NCBI GenBank assembly: GCA_005774545.1
Contig: VAUL01000011.1
Location: forward strand, 1-64,000
From: Deltaproteobacteria bacterium
GTDB taxonomy: Bacteria > Desulfobacterota > Desulfuromonadia > Desulfuromonadales > BM103
Direction of reading: 5' to 3'
Length of the DNA stretch: 64,000 nucleotides
Shown: positions 27,279 to 40,792 of the stretch, piece after piece
Position numbering within the stretch: the stretch's first letter is position 1
Layout of the letters: the number at the start of each line of letters is the position of its first letter
Notes under the pieces: model-generated
The model's input: the letters and a program-made list of their open reading frames with translations, nothing else
What the model was told of the DNA's origin: nothing
Databases searched by the model: none
Translations under genes and position numbers: made by a program

Positions 27279-27326
27279 AGTCGTCTCTCCTTGGTGGTTC
27301 GCCGGCGCGCCGCAGGGCGCGCGCTT

Positions 27327-28331
27327 TCAGTGGCGCCCTTCGGCGCGCTGCTGACGCATCATCAGCTCGCTCACCGCCTGGCGCGGATCCTTCTCCTGGT
27401 AGAGAATCTGATACATCTGTTCGGTAATCGGCATGACCACGCCGAGCTTCTGGGCCAGCTGCCAGGCGGAGAGGGTGGTTTTCACCCCTTCGGCGACCAT
27501 GCGCATGCCGGCGAGGATGTCGGCGAGTTTGCGCCCCTTCCCCAGTTCGACCCCCACCGTGCGGTTGCGCGACAGGTCGCCGGTGCAGGTCAGCACCAGG
27601 TCGCCCATCCCGGCCAGGCCGGCAAACGTCTCCGCCTCGGCCCCCTTGGCCATGCCGAGGCGGGCCATCTCCACCAGCCCGCGGTTGATCAGCGCCGCCC
27701 GGGCGTTGTGGCCGAAACCGAGACCGTCGCTGACCCCGGCGGCAAGGGCGATGACGTTCTTGAGCGCCCCGCCGAGTTCCGTGCCGATCACATCCGGATT
27801 GGTGTAGACCCGGAAGTAGTCGGTGCGGAACAGCTCCTGGACGGTCCGGGCCACGCTGCTGTCGGCGGCGGCCACCGCCACCGCCGTGGGGAGCCCTTCG
27901 GCCACTTCCCGGGCGAACGACGGGCCCGACAGGTAGGCGCAGCGGCCGGCCACCGCCGGTCCCAGCACCTCTTCGAGCACCTCCGACATCAGCATCAGGG
28001 TCTCGTTCTCGATCCCCTTGGCGGCGGACACCAGCAGGCAGTCGCCGGCCAGGTGGGGACGCAGCTGCTCGACGACCCGGCGCATGACCTGCGACGGCGA
28101 CACCAGCACCACCACGTCGCGGCCGCCGACGGCCGCCGCCAGGTCGTTGGTGACCGCCAGCCGCGCCTCCAGCTGAATCCCGGGGAGGAACAGGTCGTTG
28201 ACCCGGGAGGCGCCCATCCGTTCGACCAGCTCCCGCTCGTAGGCCCAGAGGCAGACGTCCAGCCCTTTCCGGGCGAGAAGATTGGCCAGCGCCGTTCCCC
28301 AGCTGCCGGCGCCGATGACTGCGATCCGCAT
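27327..28331 (-). CDS. gpsA: Glycerol-3-phosphate dehydrogenase [NAD(P)+]
   Basis: Makes sn-glycerol-3-phosphate from DHAP for phospholipid synthesis. 334 aa. The Rossmann motif is MRIAVIGAGSWGTALANLLA. SAAKGIENETLMLMSEVL, YLSGPSFAREVAEGLPTA and GGALKNVIALAAGVSDGLGFG (catalytic Lys) are all family signatures. It starts 11 bp after the TPR gene. Confidence 0.96.
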   Translation of the reverse strand: MRIAVIGAGSWGTALANLLARKGLDVCLWAYERELVERMGASRVNDLFLPGIQLEARLAVTNDLAAAVGGRDVVVLVSPSQVMRRVVEQLRPHLAGDCLLVSAAKGIENETLMLMSEVLEEVLGPAVAGRCAYLSGPSFAREVAEGLPTAVAVAAADSSVARTVQELFRTDYFRVYTNPDVIGTELGGALKNVIALAAGVSDGLGFGHNARAALINRGLVEMARLGMAKGAEAETFAGLAGMGDLVLTCTGDLSRNRTVGVELGKGRKLADILAGMRMVAEGVKTTLSAWQLAQKLGVVMPITEQMYQILYQEKDPRQAVSELMMRQQRAEGRH

Positions 28332-28342
28332 GATATCCGTCC

Positions 28343-29230
28343 TTATCTCCCGGGGAGGCGCTTGCCGAGCCGCCCCTCCAGATTGGCGATCCGCTGGGCC
28401 AGCGCCTCCTGATTCGGATAACTGCCGCGCAGCGTCTCGAGAATCGTCAGCGCCTCCTGCAGGCGGTCGCGCTCCTCGAGGACCGTCGCCAGGCCGAAAC
28501 GCGCCTCGAGCGCATACGGGCTGTCCGGCCAGCGTTCCGGCACCTGGCGGTAGGCGGCCATCGCCTGCTCCGTGTTCCCTTCCAGGGCATGGGTCACGGC
28601 GGCCCGGAACTGCACTTCCGGCGCCAGGGGGCTGGCCGGATGAACCCGCAGCAGATGTTCAAACTCGATTCGCGCCTGCTCGAAGTTGTTCAGCCGAAAG
28701 TAGCAGTCGGCGACCTCGTACAGCAGCCGGTCGGCTTCGTCGGCGCCGTCGTCGATCAGCCGCTGGTAGGCGGTAATCGCCCGGGCCTGGTCGTTCAGCC
28801 GGTACTTGTAGAGTGCGGCGACATGATGCCGGGCTTCGACCGCCTGGGGCGTCTCCGGGTAATCGCGTTCGAGACCGAGGTAGACCTCCAGCGCGTCGGC
28901 GAAGCGCCCCAGGGAGAAATTCAGCAGCTTGGCCGCCTCCAGCAGCGCCTCGGGGGCCCGGGCAGACTCCGGGTGCTCGGCGTGCAGCTCCCGCAGCAGC
29001 GCCACCGCGCCGGCGTTATCGCCGGCATAGGCCAGGGCCAGCCCCTTCTGATAGCGCTTCTCCAGTATATCGTCGAGATTGGCGTAGTACCAGACGGACC
29101 CGACCAGCAGGGCCGCCGTCAGCAGCGCACCGGCGAGAAGCCAGCGGTAGTGCTTAGGCTTCTTCCCCCGCCGCCTCAACTCCTCCCAGAGGAGCTGCTT
29201 CTTCAGTCTCTCGATCTGCTTCGTCGTCAT
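28343..29230 (-). CDS. Membrane-anchored TPR protein of unknown function
   Basis: 295 aa. A basic cytoplasmic head ([24 protein letters not shown]) is followed by one transmembrane helix ([20 protein letters not shown], about residues 30-49). TPR units fill the rest, e.g. [65 protein letters not shown] and [21 protein letters not shown]. The C-terminus ends in a short coiled coil. The repeats resemble YfgC/BamD-like or CpoB-type units, but I cannot name a role. The ATG lies 77 bp inside gyrA, a long overlap. Confidence 0.75.
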   Translation of the reverse strand: MTTKQIERLKKQLLWEELRRRGKKPKHYRWLLAGALLTAALLVGSVWYYANLDDILEKRYQKGLALAYAGDNAGAVALLRELHAEHPESARAPEALLEAAKLLNFSLGRFADALEVYLGLERDYPETPQAVEARHHVAALYKYRLNDQARAITAYQRLIDDGADEADRLLYEVADCYFRLNNFEQARIEFEHLLRVHPASPLAPEVQFRAAVTHALEGNTEQAMAAYRQVPERWPDSPYALEARFGLATVLEERDRLQEALTILETLRGSYPNQEALAQRIANLEGRLGKRLPGR

Positions 29231-31736
29231 CGCGCTCCGCCAGTTTGGCCACCGCCACGATCCGCTCCTGCTCCTCGGTGACCATCAGTCGCACCCCTTG
29301 CGTGTTGCGGCCGATCACCCGGGTGTCGGTGATGCGGTTGCGAATGATCTTCCCCTGATCGGTGATCAGCATCAGGTCGTTGTCGTCGGTGACCTGCTTG
29401 ATCGCCACCACGCAACCGTTGCGTTCGGAGGTCTTGATGGTGATCACCCCCTTGCCGCCGCGGCTCTGCACCCGGTACTCGTCGAGTTCGGTGCGCTTGC
29501 CGTAGCCGTTCTCGGTCACCGTGAAGATGGTCGACGAGGCGGTCTGCGGATTGATCACCTCCATGCCGATGACCACGTCGTCGTCCTCCAGGGTCATGCC
29601 GCGCACCCCGCGGGTGTCGCGCCCCTGGGCACGGGCGTCGGCCTCGCGGAAGCGGATCGACTTGCCGTTCTTGGAGGCCAGCAGCACGTCCTGCCGGCCA
29701 TCGGTGAGCGCCACGCCGATCAGCAGGTCGCCGTCATCGAGACTGATGGCGATGATGCCGGTCGAGCGGATGTTGGCGTAGTTGCTCAGGGCGCTCTTCT
29801 TGACCACCCCCTGGCGGGTGGCCATCAGCAGGTTGCGCTCCTCGTCGAAGGCCCCCTTGATGGAAAGGATCGCCGCCACCTTCTCCCCGTCGGCGAGGTT
29901 GAGCAGGTTGACGATCGCTTTGCCGCGCGCCGCCCGGCCCCCTTCCGGAATCTCGTAGACCTTGCGCTGGTAGACCCGTCCCGTGTCGGTGAAGAACAGC
30001 ATGTTGTCCTTGCTGGAGGCGACGAACAGATGTTCGACGAAATCCTCCTCCTTGGTCTTCATGCCGGTCTTCCCCTTGCCGCCGCGGCGCTGCGAGCGGT
30101 AGAGCGAGGCCGCCGTGCGCTTGATGTAGCCGCTGTGGGAGATGGTCACCACCATGTCTTCCTCGACGATGGTGTCCTCGAGGGTGATCTCGCCGGTCTG
30201 GTCGACGATCTCGGTGCGCCGCTCGTCACCGAACTTTTCCTGCAGCTCCTTGAGCTCGGTGACGATGATGTTGAGGATCTCCGCCTCCGAGGCGAGGATC
30301 TCCTTGAGGCGCTCGATCAGGCGCAGGATGTCGGCGTACTCGTTGAGGATCTTGTCGCGCTCCAGGCCGGTCAGGCGCTGCAGGCGCATCTCCAGGATCG
30401 CCTGGGCCTGCTTCTCGGAGAGCTGCACCGCCGGGGCGAAGCTGCGCTTCTCCTCCGGCAGGCCGAGCTTCTTGATGAACTGCGGGTCGGAGAAGTTGCC
30501 GGCCATCAGCCCCTGCTTGGCCTCTTCGGGGTTGCGCGCGGCGCGGATCAGCTCGATCACCGCGTCGAGCCAGTCGAGGGCGATCTTGAGGCCTTCCAGG
30601 ATGTGGGCGCGGGCCTCGGCCTTCTTCAGCTCGAAGATGGTCCGGCGGGTGACGATCTCGCGGCGGTGGTCGATGAAGTGGCCGATGGCGTCGCGCAGCG
30701 TCAGCACCTTCGGCCGGCCGGCGACGATGGCCAGCATGTTGATGCCGAAGGAGCACTGCATCTGGGTCTGCTTGTAGAGATGGTTGAGGATGATCTGCGG
30801 TTCCTCGTCGCGCTTGAGCTCGATGACGATGCGCATGCCGTCGCGGTCGGACTCGTCGCGGATGTCGGAGATCCCCTCGAGCTTCTTCTCGCGCACCAGC
30901 TCGGCGATCTTGGTGATCAGGTTGGCCTTGTTGACCTGATAGGGGATCTCGGTGACGACGATCGACTGGCGCTCGCTCTTCTTCTGGGTCTCGACCATGG
31001 CCCGGGCGCGCATCTGCACGATGCCGCGGCCGGTGCGGTAGCCCTGCAGGATCCCCTCGCGGCCGTAGATGAAGCCGCCGGTCGGAAAGTCCGGCCCGGG
31101 GATCAGAGCGAGCAGCTCGGCGAAGGTTAAATTCGGATTCTTGATCACCGCGATGATGCCGTCGATGACTTCCGACAAGTTGTGCGGCGGGATGTTGGTG
31201 GCCATGCCGACGGCGATCCCCGACGAACCGTTGACCAACAGGTTCGGGAACTTGGCCGGCAGCACCAGCGGCTCCTCCATGGAACCGTCGTAGTTCGGCC
31301 CCATTTCCACGGTTTCCTTGTCGAGGTCGTCGAGGAGCTGATGGGCGAGCTGCTCCATGCGGATCTCGGTGTAGCGCATCGCCGCCGGGGCGTCGCCGTC
31401 GACCGAGCCGAAGTTCCCCTGGCCGTCAACCAAGGGATAGCGCAGGGAGAAATCCTGGGCCATGCGCACGATGGTGTCGTAGGCCGCCGAGTCGCCGTGG
31501 GGATGGTACTTGCCGATCACGTCGCCGACCACGCGGGCCGACTTCTTGTATGGCTTGTTCCAGTCGTTGCCCATTTCGTGCATGGCGAACAGGCAGCGGC
31601 GATGCACCGGCTTGAGCCCGTCGCGCACGTCGGGGAGCGCGCGGCCGATGATCACGCTCATGGCGTAGTCCATGTACGAGCGCTTCATCTCGTCTTCGAT
31701 GTTGACGGCGGTCTTGTTGATCGTGGTATCGAGCAT
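29154..31736 (-). CDS. gyrA: DNA gyrase subunit A
   Basis: Cleavage and religation subunit of gyrase, 860 aa. The active-site Tyr122 lies in [10 protein letters not shown]. The quinolone-determining positions are Ser83 and Asp87 ([11 protein letters not shown]), the drug-sensitive form in E. coli numbering. The C-terminal pinwheel carries the canonical GyrA box QRRGGKG. An acidic tail follows. It lies 89 bp downstream of gyrB; that gap holds short repeats. Confidence 0.97.
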   Translation of the reverse strand: MLDTTINKTAVNIEDEMKRSYMDYAMSVIIGRALPDVRDGLKPVHRRCLFAMHEMGNDWNKPYKKSARVVGDVIGKYHPHGDSAAYDTIVRMAQDFSLRYPLVDGQGNFGSVDGDAPAAMRYTEIRMEQLAHQLLDDLDKETVEMGPNYDGSMEEPLVLPAKFPNLLVNGSSGIAVGMATNIPPHNLSEVIDGIIAVIKNPNLTFAELLALIPGPDFPTGGFIYGREGILQGYRTGRGIVQMRARAMVETQKKSERQSIVVTEIPYQVNKANLITKIAELVREKKLEGISDIRDESDRDGMRIVIELKRDEEPQIILNHLYKQTQMQCSFGINMLAIVAGRPKVLTLRDAIGHFIDHRREIVTRRTIFELKKAEARAHILEGLKIALDWLDAVIELIRAARNPEEAKQGLMAGNFSDPQFIKKLGLPEEKRSFAPAVQLSEKQAQAILEMRLQRLTGLERDKILNEYADILRLIERLKEILASEAEILNIIVTELKELQEKFGDERRTEIVDQTGEITLEDTIVEEDMVVTISHSGYIKRTAASLYRSQRRGGKGKTGMKTKEEDFVEHLFVASSKDNMLFFTDTGRVYQRKVYEIPEGGRAARGKAIVNLLNLADGEKVAAILSIKGAFDEERNLLMATRQGVVKKSALSNYANIRSTGIIAISLDDGDLLIGVALTDGRQDVLLASKNGKSIRFREADARAQGRDTRGVRGMTLEDDDVVIGMEVINPQTASSTIFTVTENGYGKRTELDEYRVQSRGGKGVITIKTSERNGCVVAIKQVTDDNDLMLITDQGKIIRNRITDTRVIGRNTQGVRLMVTEEQERIVAVAKLAERDDDEADRETEEAAPLGGVEAAGEEA

Positions 31737-31740
31737 GAAA

Positions 31741-31825
31741 AACCTCGGTTAATCGTTAAAAGTTAAACGTAAGACGTTCCAGTTCCGTGGTGTTTCACGT
31801 TTCACGTTTTACTTTTCACTTGAAT
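31741..31825. repeat. Short repeated phrases in the gyrB-gyrA gap
   Basis: The 89-bp gap is AT-rich compared with its surroundings. It is built from near copies of a 7-8-mer: GTTTCACGTTTCACGTTTTAC at its core, flanked by AAAAGTTAAACGTAAGACG and ACTTTTCAC. It includes half of a parS-like sequence (TGTTTCACGT) but not the other half. I see no promoter that I trust in it. Confidence 0.5.
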
Positions 31826-35316
<3,491 letters not shown>

Positions 35317-35379
35317 GACCGGTCGGCGAATGGCCGAGACTCCTTCATGGGACCGCTTTCCCGGTGGTGCGGGTGCGGA

Positions 35380-36498
35380 TCAGAGCCGCATCGGCATGAC
35401 CACCGCGAGGAAGTCGTCGGACTTTTCCGGACGCAGCAGCCCCGGCGAAAGCTGATCCTTGAAGATCATCCGCACCCGCGTTTCGTCCTGCACTTGCAGG
35501 ATGTCGAGAATGTAGCGGGCATTGAAGCCGATGGTCATCTCCGGCCCTTCGTAGTCGAGATCGAGCTCCTCGCGCGCATCGCCCAATTCCGGATTGGACG
35601 AGGACACTTCCAGGACGCCCGGCTTGATCAGCATCTTCACGCCCCGCGATTTCTCGCTGGAGAGAATCAGCATGCGCCGCAGTGCGTGCAGAAACGGATC
35701 GACGGCGATCAATGCCTGCTGATCGTTGGCCTTGGGGATGACCCGCTCGTAGTCGGGGAACTCACCGTCGACCAGGCGCATGACCACCACGGTCTGCCCC
35801 TTGCGGACCACGGCGTTGTTGTCCTGGAAGCTGAGGGTCAGGTCGCCGTCGCCTTCTTCGGCCAGGCGCTTCAGTTCGAGCACCCCTTTGCGCGGCAGGA
35901 TCAAGCCGCGCTTCACCTCGTCCGGAACGTTGCCGGCAATCGGCTTATCGATCAGCGACAGGCGGTGGCCGTCGGTGGCGACCAGCCGCAGCCTGGTTTC
36001 GCCGCTGCTGTCGAATGCCCGCAGGAAGATGCCGTTGAGGTTGTATTTGCTTTCATCCAGCGACATGGCGAAAAAGGTCTTTTCGATGATCTCCTTGCAC
36101 AGGGCGCTGGACAGGGAGATGCCACCGTCGCGGCTCGACTGCGGAAAGCTCGGAAATTCGTCGGCTGCCAGGCCGACGATGTTGAAATGCGCCTTGCCGC
36201 ACTTCACCTCGATCCAGCAATTGTCCTTGGCGGCAAAGGCCACCTCCCGATCGGGAAGTTCCTTGATGATTTCGTACAGCTTTTTGGCGGAAACGGTGAT
36301 TTTTCCCGACTTGGCGATATTCGCCGGATAGCTGGAGCGCATCCCGACTTCCAGATCGGTTGCCGTAATATGCAGTTCGCCATCGGATCCTTCGAGCAGC
36401 ACGTTGGCCAGAACCGGGATGGTGTTGCGCTTTTCGACGATCCCCTGGATGCGTCCGAGTCCCTTGAGGAATGCTTCCTTTTCGATGGTGAAGTTCAT
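35380..36498 (-). CDS. dnaN: DNA polymerase III beta clamp
   Basis: Sliding clamp, 372 aa. It begins MNFTIEKEAFLKGLGRIQGIVE. It contains the three-domain clamp pattern with RNTIPVLANVLLE, ALCKEIIEKTFFAMS and the C-terminal VMPMRL (peptide-binding cleft). AGGAG lies 6 bases before the ATG. It is separated from dnaA by 254 bp that carry DnaA-box-like sequences. Confidence 0.97.
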   Translation of the reverse strand: MNFTIEKEAFLKGLGRIQGIVEKRNTIPVLANVLLEGSDGELHITATDLEVGMRSSYPANIAKSGKITVSAKKLYEIIKELPDREVAFAAKDNCWIEVKCGKAHFNIVGLAADEFPSFPQSSRDGGISLSSALCKEIIEKTFFAMSLDESKYNLNGIFLRAFDSSGETRLRLVATDGHRLSLIDKPIAGNVPDEVKRGLILPRKGVLELKRLAEEGDGDLTLSFQDNNAVVRKGQTVVVMRLVDGEFPDYERVIPKANDQQALIAVDPFLHALRRMLILSSEKSRGVKMLIKPGVLEVSSSNPELGDAREELDLDYEGPEMTIGFNARYILDILQVQDETRVRMIFKDQLSPGLLRPEKSDDFLAVVMPMRL

Positions 36499-36586
36499 GG
36501 CAGGCTCCTGTCGGCTGTGATCCGGCCTTACGTGTGTATGATGATTAATAGTTTTTTAAAGCTTTTACAGTCGTAGTAATAACGGC

Positions 36587-36739
36587 TGTGAATTCGTGGA
36601 TAACGGTAATTTTCCCTGCGGTTGCTGCCGGTTGGCCTGTTGACAGGTTACCGGGACCGGCGGTGCGCAAACTGTTGACGAATGCCGCTATCGACTATCC
36701 ACGCTCGTTTGCCCAGACTTTTCACACGGGTTATCCCTG
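36587..36739. promoter_or_regulatory. DnaA-box-like sites in the dnaA-dnaN gap
   Basis: The 254-bp gap (36499-36752) holds CGTGGATAA (36595, a reversed TTATCCACG) directly joined to TGTGAATTC (36587), CTATCCACG (36695), TTTTCACAC (36719) and TTATCCCTG (36731). An AT-rich run (ATTAATAGTTTTTTAAAG) lies near 36544-36561. This may be the second half of a bipartite origin or the dnaN regulatory region. No gene is present. Confidence 0.5.
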
Positions 36740-36752
36740 CTGTTTTCGGTCA

Positions 36753-38111
36753 TCAGGCCGTGAGGGTCTGTTTCAGCGTTTCAATCGTCTGCCGCAGCTG
36801 ATAGTTGTCCTCCATCATCTTTTCCACCTTGCGGATCGCGTGGATGATCGTCGAATGATCCTTGCCGCCGAACCGTTCGCCGATTTCGGGGTAGGAGGCC
36901 GATGTCAACTGTCGGGCAAGGTACATCGCCACCTGGCGGGGAAGCACCACCGCCTTGAGTCGTTTCGGCGACTTGAGATCGGTCACCTTGACGTTGAAGT
37001 GCTGGCCGACCTTCTTGATGATTTCCTCGACGGACAGTTCGCGATTGCGTTCAACCAGGATGTCCTTCAACACCTTGCGGGCGTTTTCCAGATTGACCGG
37101 TGTGGAGGTCAGACTCGAATAGGCGCTGAGGCGTATCAGGTAGCCTTCCAACTCCCGGACGTTGCTGCACGCTGCATTGGCCAGGAAGCGGATGACCTCC
37201 TCGGGTACGAATATTTTGTTCTGTTCCGCTTTCTTCTGCAGGATGGCTTGCTTGGTTTCCACATCGGGGGGCTGGATGTCGGCGATCAGCCCCCATTCGA
37301 AGCGTGACCGCAGACGTTCCTCGAGCCCGGGTATTTCCTTTGGAAACTTGTCGGACGTCACGACGATCTGCTTGTGCGACTCGTACAGGGTGTTGAAGGT
37401 ATGGAAGAATTCTTCCTGGGTTCGTTCCTTGCCGGCGATGAACTGGATGTCGTCGATGAGCAGGATGTCCATGGTCCGGAATTTCTTGTGAAATTCGTCC
37501 ATGCGGTTGTAACGAATCGAGTTGATCAATTCGTTGGTGAACTTCTCCGAGGTATAGTAGCAGACCCTCATGGTCGGCGATTTCTTGAGGATGGCGTTGC
37601 CGATGGCATTGATCAGGTGGGTTTTGCCGAGCCCGACACCGCCATAGATGAACAGGGGATTGTAGGTGGTCGCCGGGTTGTTGGCGACGGCCATGGCGGC
37701 GGCGGCGGCAAACTGGTTGGAGGAACCGGAGACGAACTCTTCGAAGGTATACTTGCGGTTGAGGTTGAGTTCCGCCTGTCCTTCACTCTGCAGGATCACT
37801 TCGCTCTGACGACCGCCCTGATCCTTGCTGGTCGCCCGGCTGCGCTGGTCGGAGCGAACCTTCTCCCTGTCCTGCCCGGCGACGTCGATCTGCAGGCGGT
37901 AGGAAACGGCGGACAGCTCCGAAAGCACCTGCTGGATCAATTTGGCGTAGTTATCGCGGACCCAGTCCAGAACGAAACGGTTCGAGACCTCGAGCACCAC
38001 CAGGTCGCGGTCGATGCGGACCAGACGGAGCGGCTTGATCCAGGTGGCGAAATGCTGGGGATTGAGACTCGCTTCAAGCTGGGCCAGCGCGTCTTGCCAG
38101 AGTTTGCTCAT
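36753..38111 (-). CDS. dnaA: Chromosomal replication initiator DnaA
   Basis: Origin-binding AAA+ initiator, 452 aa from MSKLWQDALAQLE (ATG 38111); a longer open frame upstream has no family match. Domain I is at residues 1-80. Domain III has Walker A IYGGVGLGKTHLINAIGN and Walker B ILLIDDIQFIAGKERTQEEF (read in parts). Domain IV has the DNA-binding signature GGKDHSTIIHAIRKVE. The start lacks a clear Shine-Dalgarno. Two perfect DnaA boxes lie 52-83 bp upstream, so autoregulation is likely. Confidence 0.98.
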   Translation of the reverse strand: MSKLWQDALAQLEASLNPQHFATWIKPLRLVRIDRDLVVLEVSNRFVLDWVRDNYAKLIQQVLSELSAVSYRLQIDVAGQDREKVRSDQRSRATSKDQGGRQSEVILQSEGQAELNLNRKYTFEEFVSGSSNQFAAAAAMAVANNPATTYNPLFIYGGVGLGKTHLINAIGNAILKKSPTMRVCYYTSEKFTNELINSIRYNRMDEFHKKFRTMDILLIDDIQFIAGKERTQEEFFHTFNTLYESHKQIVVTSDKFPKEIPGLEERLRSRFEWGLIADIQPPDVETKQAILQKKAEQNKIFVPEEVIRFLANAACSNVRELEGYLIRLSAYSSLTSTPVNLENARKVLKDILVERNRELSVEEIIKKVGQHFNVKVTDLKSPKRLKAVVLPRQVAMYLARQLTSASYPEIGERFGGKDHSTIIHAIRKVEKMMEDNYQLRQTIETLKQTLTA

Positions 38112-38415
38112 GTGAGGTATATATAGGGCCTTCCCGCCGACGGCCATCCCCGGGCGAGCCATTTATCCACAAGGTTACGAACAACTGTGGATAACAGAAA
38201 AAATGCAGTTTTTTCAATTGGTTTTGCGATAAACCGATGCCTGAGTCAGCTGCTACACGCTAGCAAATGACGCGGACGAATTGCAAGGGAAAACTGCTCT
38301 GCGAGTAACGCGCGGAAATCGCGTGAGTTTTTCTTTTCTTGACATACCCGGTGTTTCATGCTTAACAATGCCCTTTGCAAAAATTCGGACAAAGCCGCAG
38401 GAGTGAATCAATACC
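38112..38415. other. Probable chromosomal origin oriC (dnaA-rpmH gap)
   Basis: This 304-bp gap has no gene. It has two perfect DnaA boxes in inverted orientation, TTATCCACA (38163-38171) and TGTGGATAA (38186-38194). They are followed by an A/T-rich stretch (38195-38235, with AAAAAA and TTTTTT runs) that could be the unwinding element. The divergent dnaA and rpmH promoters flank it. The strand switch of genes on both sides also centres here. Two strict boxes is a low number, so the dnaA-dnaN gap may contribute. Confidence 0.75.
38339..38367 (+). promoter_or_regulatory. rpmH promoter
   Basis: A perfect TTGACA (38339-38344), a 17-bp spacer and a weak TTAACA (38362-38367), 48 bp before the rpmH ATG. 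Confidence 0.6.
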
Positions 38416-38568
38416 ATGAGCAAAAGAACCTATCAGCCGAGCAAGATTCGTCGTAAGCGTACCCACGGCTTCCGCGCGCGGATGCGCACCAAGGACGGCG
38501 TCAACGTTCTCAGACGGCGCCGGGCCAAGGGGCGCAAGCGCCTGGTGGTGACGATCCCGACCAAGTAA
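38416..38568 (+). CDS. rpmH: 50S ribosomal protein L34
   Basis: Small, very basic ribosomal protein of 50 aa ([48 protein letters not shown]), a few residues longer than the usual 44-46. AGGAG lies 12 bases before the ATG. It heads the plus-strand cluster rpmH-rnpA-yidD-yidC-mnmE, the standard arrangement next to oriC. Confidence 0.97.
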   Translation: MSKRTYQPSKIRRKRTHGFRARMRTKDGVNVLRRRRAKGRKRLVVTIPTK

Positions 38569-38582
38569 CCAGCTCTTTATCC

Positions 38583-38945
38583 ATGGATGCCCGACCCGAT
38601 CAGGGCTTTCCATCGAGCTGCCGCCTGCGGACGTCACGGGAGTATGCCCGGGCGTGGCGGCAGGGACGGCGTTGCCAGACCGCCCATCTCACGGTGATTA
38701 CCGTTGCCGGCGAGGGCGGGACGCGGTTGGGCATCAGCATCAGCCGCAAGGTAGGCAACGCCGTCTGCCGCAACCGGATCAAACGCTGGCTCCGGGAATA
38801 TTTCCGCCGCCACCGGGTCACCCTTCAGGCCGGCATGGACATTTCCGTGGTCGTGAAGCCGGGGGCGGCGCAACTCGATCACGCTGCCGTCGATGTGCAA
38901 TTCCAGGAGGCCCTGCGGCGTCTTCGGGTCAGCGCCGATGATTGA
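38583..38945 (+). CDS. rnpA: Ribonuclease P protein component
   Basis: Protein subunit of RNase P (5' maturation of tRNA), 120 aa. It shows [41 protein letters not shown] in two parts (the RNR motif) and [11 protein letters not shown]. It lies 14 bp after rpmH, and its last codons overlap the yidD start (ATGATTGA). Confidence 0.96.
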   Translation: MDARPDQGFPSSCRLRTSREYARAWRQGRRCQTAHLTVITVAGEGGTRLGISISRKVGNAVCRNRIKRWLREYFRRHRVTLQAGMDISVVVKPGAAQLDHAAVDVQFQEALRRLRVSADD

Positions 38946-39150
38946 AAAGGCCGTCCTTGCGGCAATAGCCGCCTACCGGACAGTACTGTCTCCTCTCAAG
39001 CCGCCGACCTGCCGGTTTTACCCTTCCTGTTCCGCCTATGCCCGCGATGCCATCCTGCGCCACGGCCTGGCGCGGGGGAGTTGGCTCGCCATCAGGCGGC
39101 TGGCCCGCTGCCACCCCTGGCACCCGGGCGGCTATGACCCGGTCAACTGA
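38938..39150 (+). CDS. yidD: Membrane protein insertion efficiency factor YidD
   Basis: 70 aa. [19 protein letters not shown] is a membrane-associating helix, then the family signature [17 protein letters not shown] and GYDPV at the C-terminus. Three Cys are conserved in the family. The ATG lies 8 bp before the end of rnpA. It helps YidC-dependent insertion in E. coli. Confidence 0.95.
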   Translation: MIEKAVLAAIAAYRTVLSPLKPPTCRFYPSCSAYARDAILRHGLARGSWLAIRRLARCHPWHPGGYDPVN

Positions 39151-39180
39151 CGGGGGCTACCCGTCCGGAGAGATATCGAC

Positions 39181-40785
39181 ATGAACAACGAAAACCGCAA
39201 CCTGATCCTGGCTCTGGTTCTGATGACCGCAGTCTGGTTTGGCTTCAGCATCCTTTTCCCTGCGAAGCCGCCCCAGCCGGCTCAGAATGCACCGGCACCG
39301 GCTGCCGCCGCGCCCCAGCCGGCGGCGGCCATCGAGCCGCCCCCGGCGTCGGTGCCGGCGGCAGCGCCAGTTGCCCCGGTCATCGCTACCGCGCGCGAAA
39401 TCGTCGTTGAAACCGCCCGTTACCGCGCGGTTCTCTCCACCGTCGGGGCCCGCCTGGTGTCCATGGAGCTGAAGGACTATCGGGTCTCCACCGCCGCCGA
39501 TGCCGGGTCGGTGCCGCTGGTTAAGTCTCCATCCACCCGTTATGCAACGCTGCGCACTACCGGCGGCGACGGGCTGGTGCTGCACGCCGATGCGCCGTTT
39601 GCCGTCGACGCGGCCGACCGCTCCATCGCAGTCCCGGCCGGCGGCGAACGGCGCCTGACGTTCCGTCATGTGACGGCCGGCGGGGCGGAGATCGTCAAGG
39701 AACTGACCTTTTACGGTGACCGCTATACCATCGACAGCGCGGTGACGGTCCGCAACAGCTCGCCGGCGCCCCTGCACGGCAGCCTCAACATGGCCATGGC
39801 CCAGCAGTGGGACGATTCTCACAAGGACAGCTACAGCTTTGCCGGTCCGGCCGCACTGGTCGGCGATAAGCTCGAGCAGGTCGACGTGGACGATCTGGGC
39901 AAGGGCGCCAAGGGTTTCGGCAAGGAGGTGGTCTGGAGCTCGCTGCAGAGCAAGTACTTCATGACCGCTGCGGTGCCGCTGGCGGCGGCGGCCGAGAAGC
40001 TGCAAATCGTGCTGAACGGCGACGTGCTCGAGAGCATCTTCGTCACCCCCGCCTTCGCGCTGCAGCCGGGCGAGAGCCGGCGTTTCGACTATCTGCTCTT
40101 CTTCGGCCCCAAGGATCCCGACCTGCTCAAGGCCGCCGGTCATGGCCTCGATCTGGCCATCAACTTCGGTTGGTTCGATCTGCTCGCTCAGCCGCTGTTC
40201 CTGGTCCTGACCTTTTTCAACGGTTTTCTCAACAACTTCGGCTGGTCGATCATCCTGCTCACGGTCATTCTCAAGCTGTTTTTCTGGCCCCTGACCCACA
40301 AGAGCTACGCCTCGATGAAGGCGATGCAGAAACTTCAGCCGGAGATGCAGAAGCTGCGCGACAAGTTCAAGAACGACAAGGAACGGCTCAACCGCGAACT
40401 GATGGAGCTGTACAAGAAGCATAGTGTCAACCCGCTCGGCGGCTGTCTGCCGATGCTGGTGCAAATCCCAGTGTTTTTCGCTCTTTACAAGGTTTTGCTC
40501 GAGGCCATCGCGTTGCGGCACGCGCCCTTCATGCTGTGGATTACCGATCTTTCGGCCAAAGATCCCTACTACATCACCCCGTTGCTGATGGGGGCGAGCA
40601 TGTTCGTCCAGCAGAAGATGACGCCGACGAGCATGGATCCGATGCAGGCCAAGATCTTCCTGTTCATGCCGGTGATTTTCACCTTCCTCTTCCTGAACTT
40701 CCCGTCCGGTCTGGTCATCTACTGGCTGGTCAACAACCTGCTGACCATCGCCCAACAATACTATATCAATCGCACCCTGACCTGA
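39181..40785 (+). CDS. yidC: Membrane protein insertase YidC
   Basis: 534 aa. The N-terminal TM helix (LILALVLMTAVWFGFSILFP) is followed by an Ala/Pro-rich linker, then the periplasmic P1 beta domain (about residues 75-325) typical of Gram-negative YidC. Five C-terminal helices follow: the core with GWSIILLTVILKLFFWPLTHKSYASMKAMQKLQPEMQ (read in parts, hydrophilic-groove Lys region) and GGCLPMLVQIPVFFALYKVL. It is followed after only 7 bp by mnmE, with no jag gene between. Confidence 0.97.
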   Translation: MNNENRNLILALVLMTAVWFGFSILFPAKPPQPAQNAPAPAAAAPQPAAAIEPPPASVPAAAPVAPVIATAREIVVETARYRAVLSTVGARLVSMELKDYRVSTAADAGSVPLVKSPSTRYATLRTTGGDGLVLHADAPFAVDAADRSIAVPAGGERRLTFRHVTAGGAEIVKELTFYGDRYTIDSAVTVRNSSPAPLHGSLNMAMAQQWDDSHKDSYSFAGPAALVGDKLEQVDVDDLGKGAKGFGKEVVWSSLQSKYFMTAAVPLAAAAEKLQIVLNGDVLESIFVTPAFALQPGESRRFDYLLFFGPKDPDLLKAAGHGLDLAINFGWFDLLAQPLFLVLTFFNGFLNNFGWSIILLTVILKLFFWPLTHKSYASMKAMQKLQPEMQKLRDKFKNDKERLNRELMELYKKHSVNPLGGCLPMLVQIPVFFALYKVLLEAIALRHAPFMLWITDLSAKDPYYITPLLMGASMFVQQKMTPTSMDPMQAKIFLFMPVIFTFLFLNFPSGLVIYWLVNNLLTIAQQYYINRTLT

Positions 40786-40792
40786 TCCGGCC

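Noticed and set aside
31790-31815. Possible second parS between gyrB and gyrA
   Set aside because: Only one arm (TGTTTCACGT) matches; the second arm GTGAAACA is missing, so it is not called parS.
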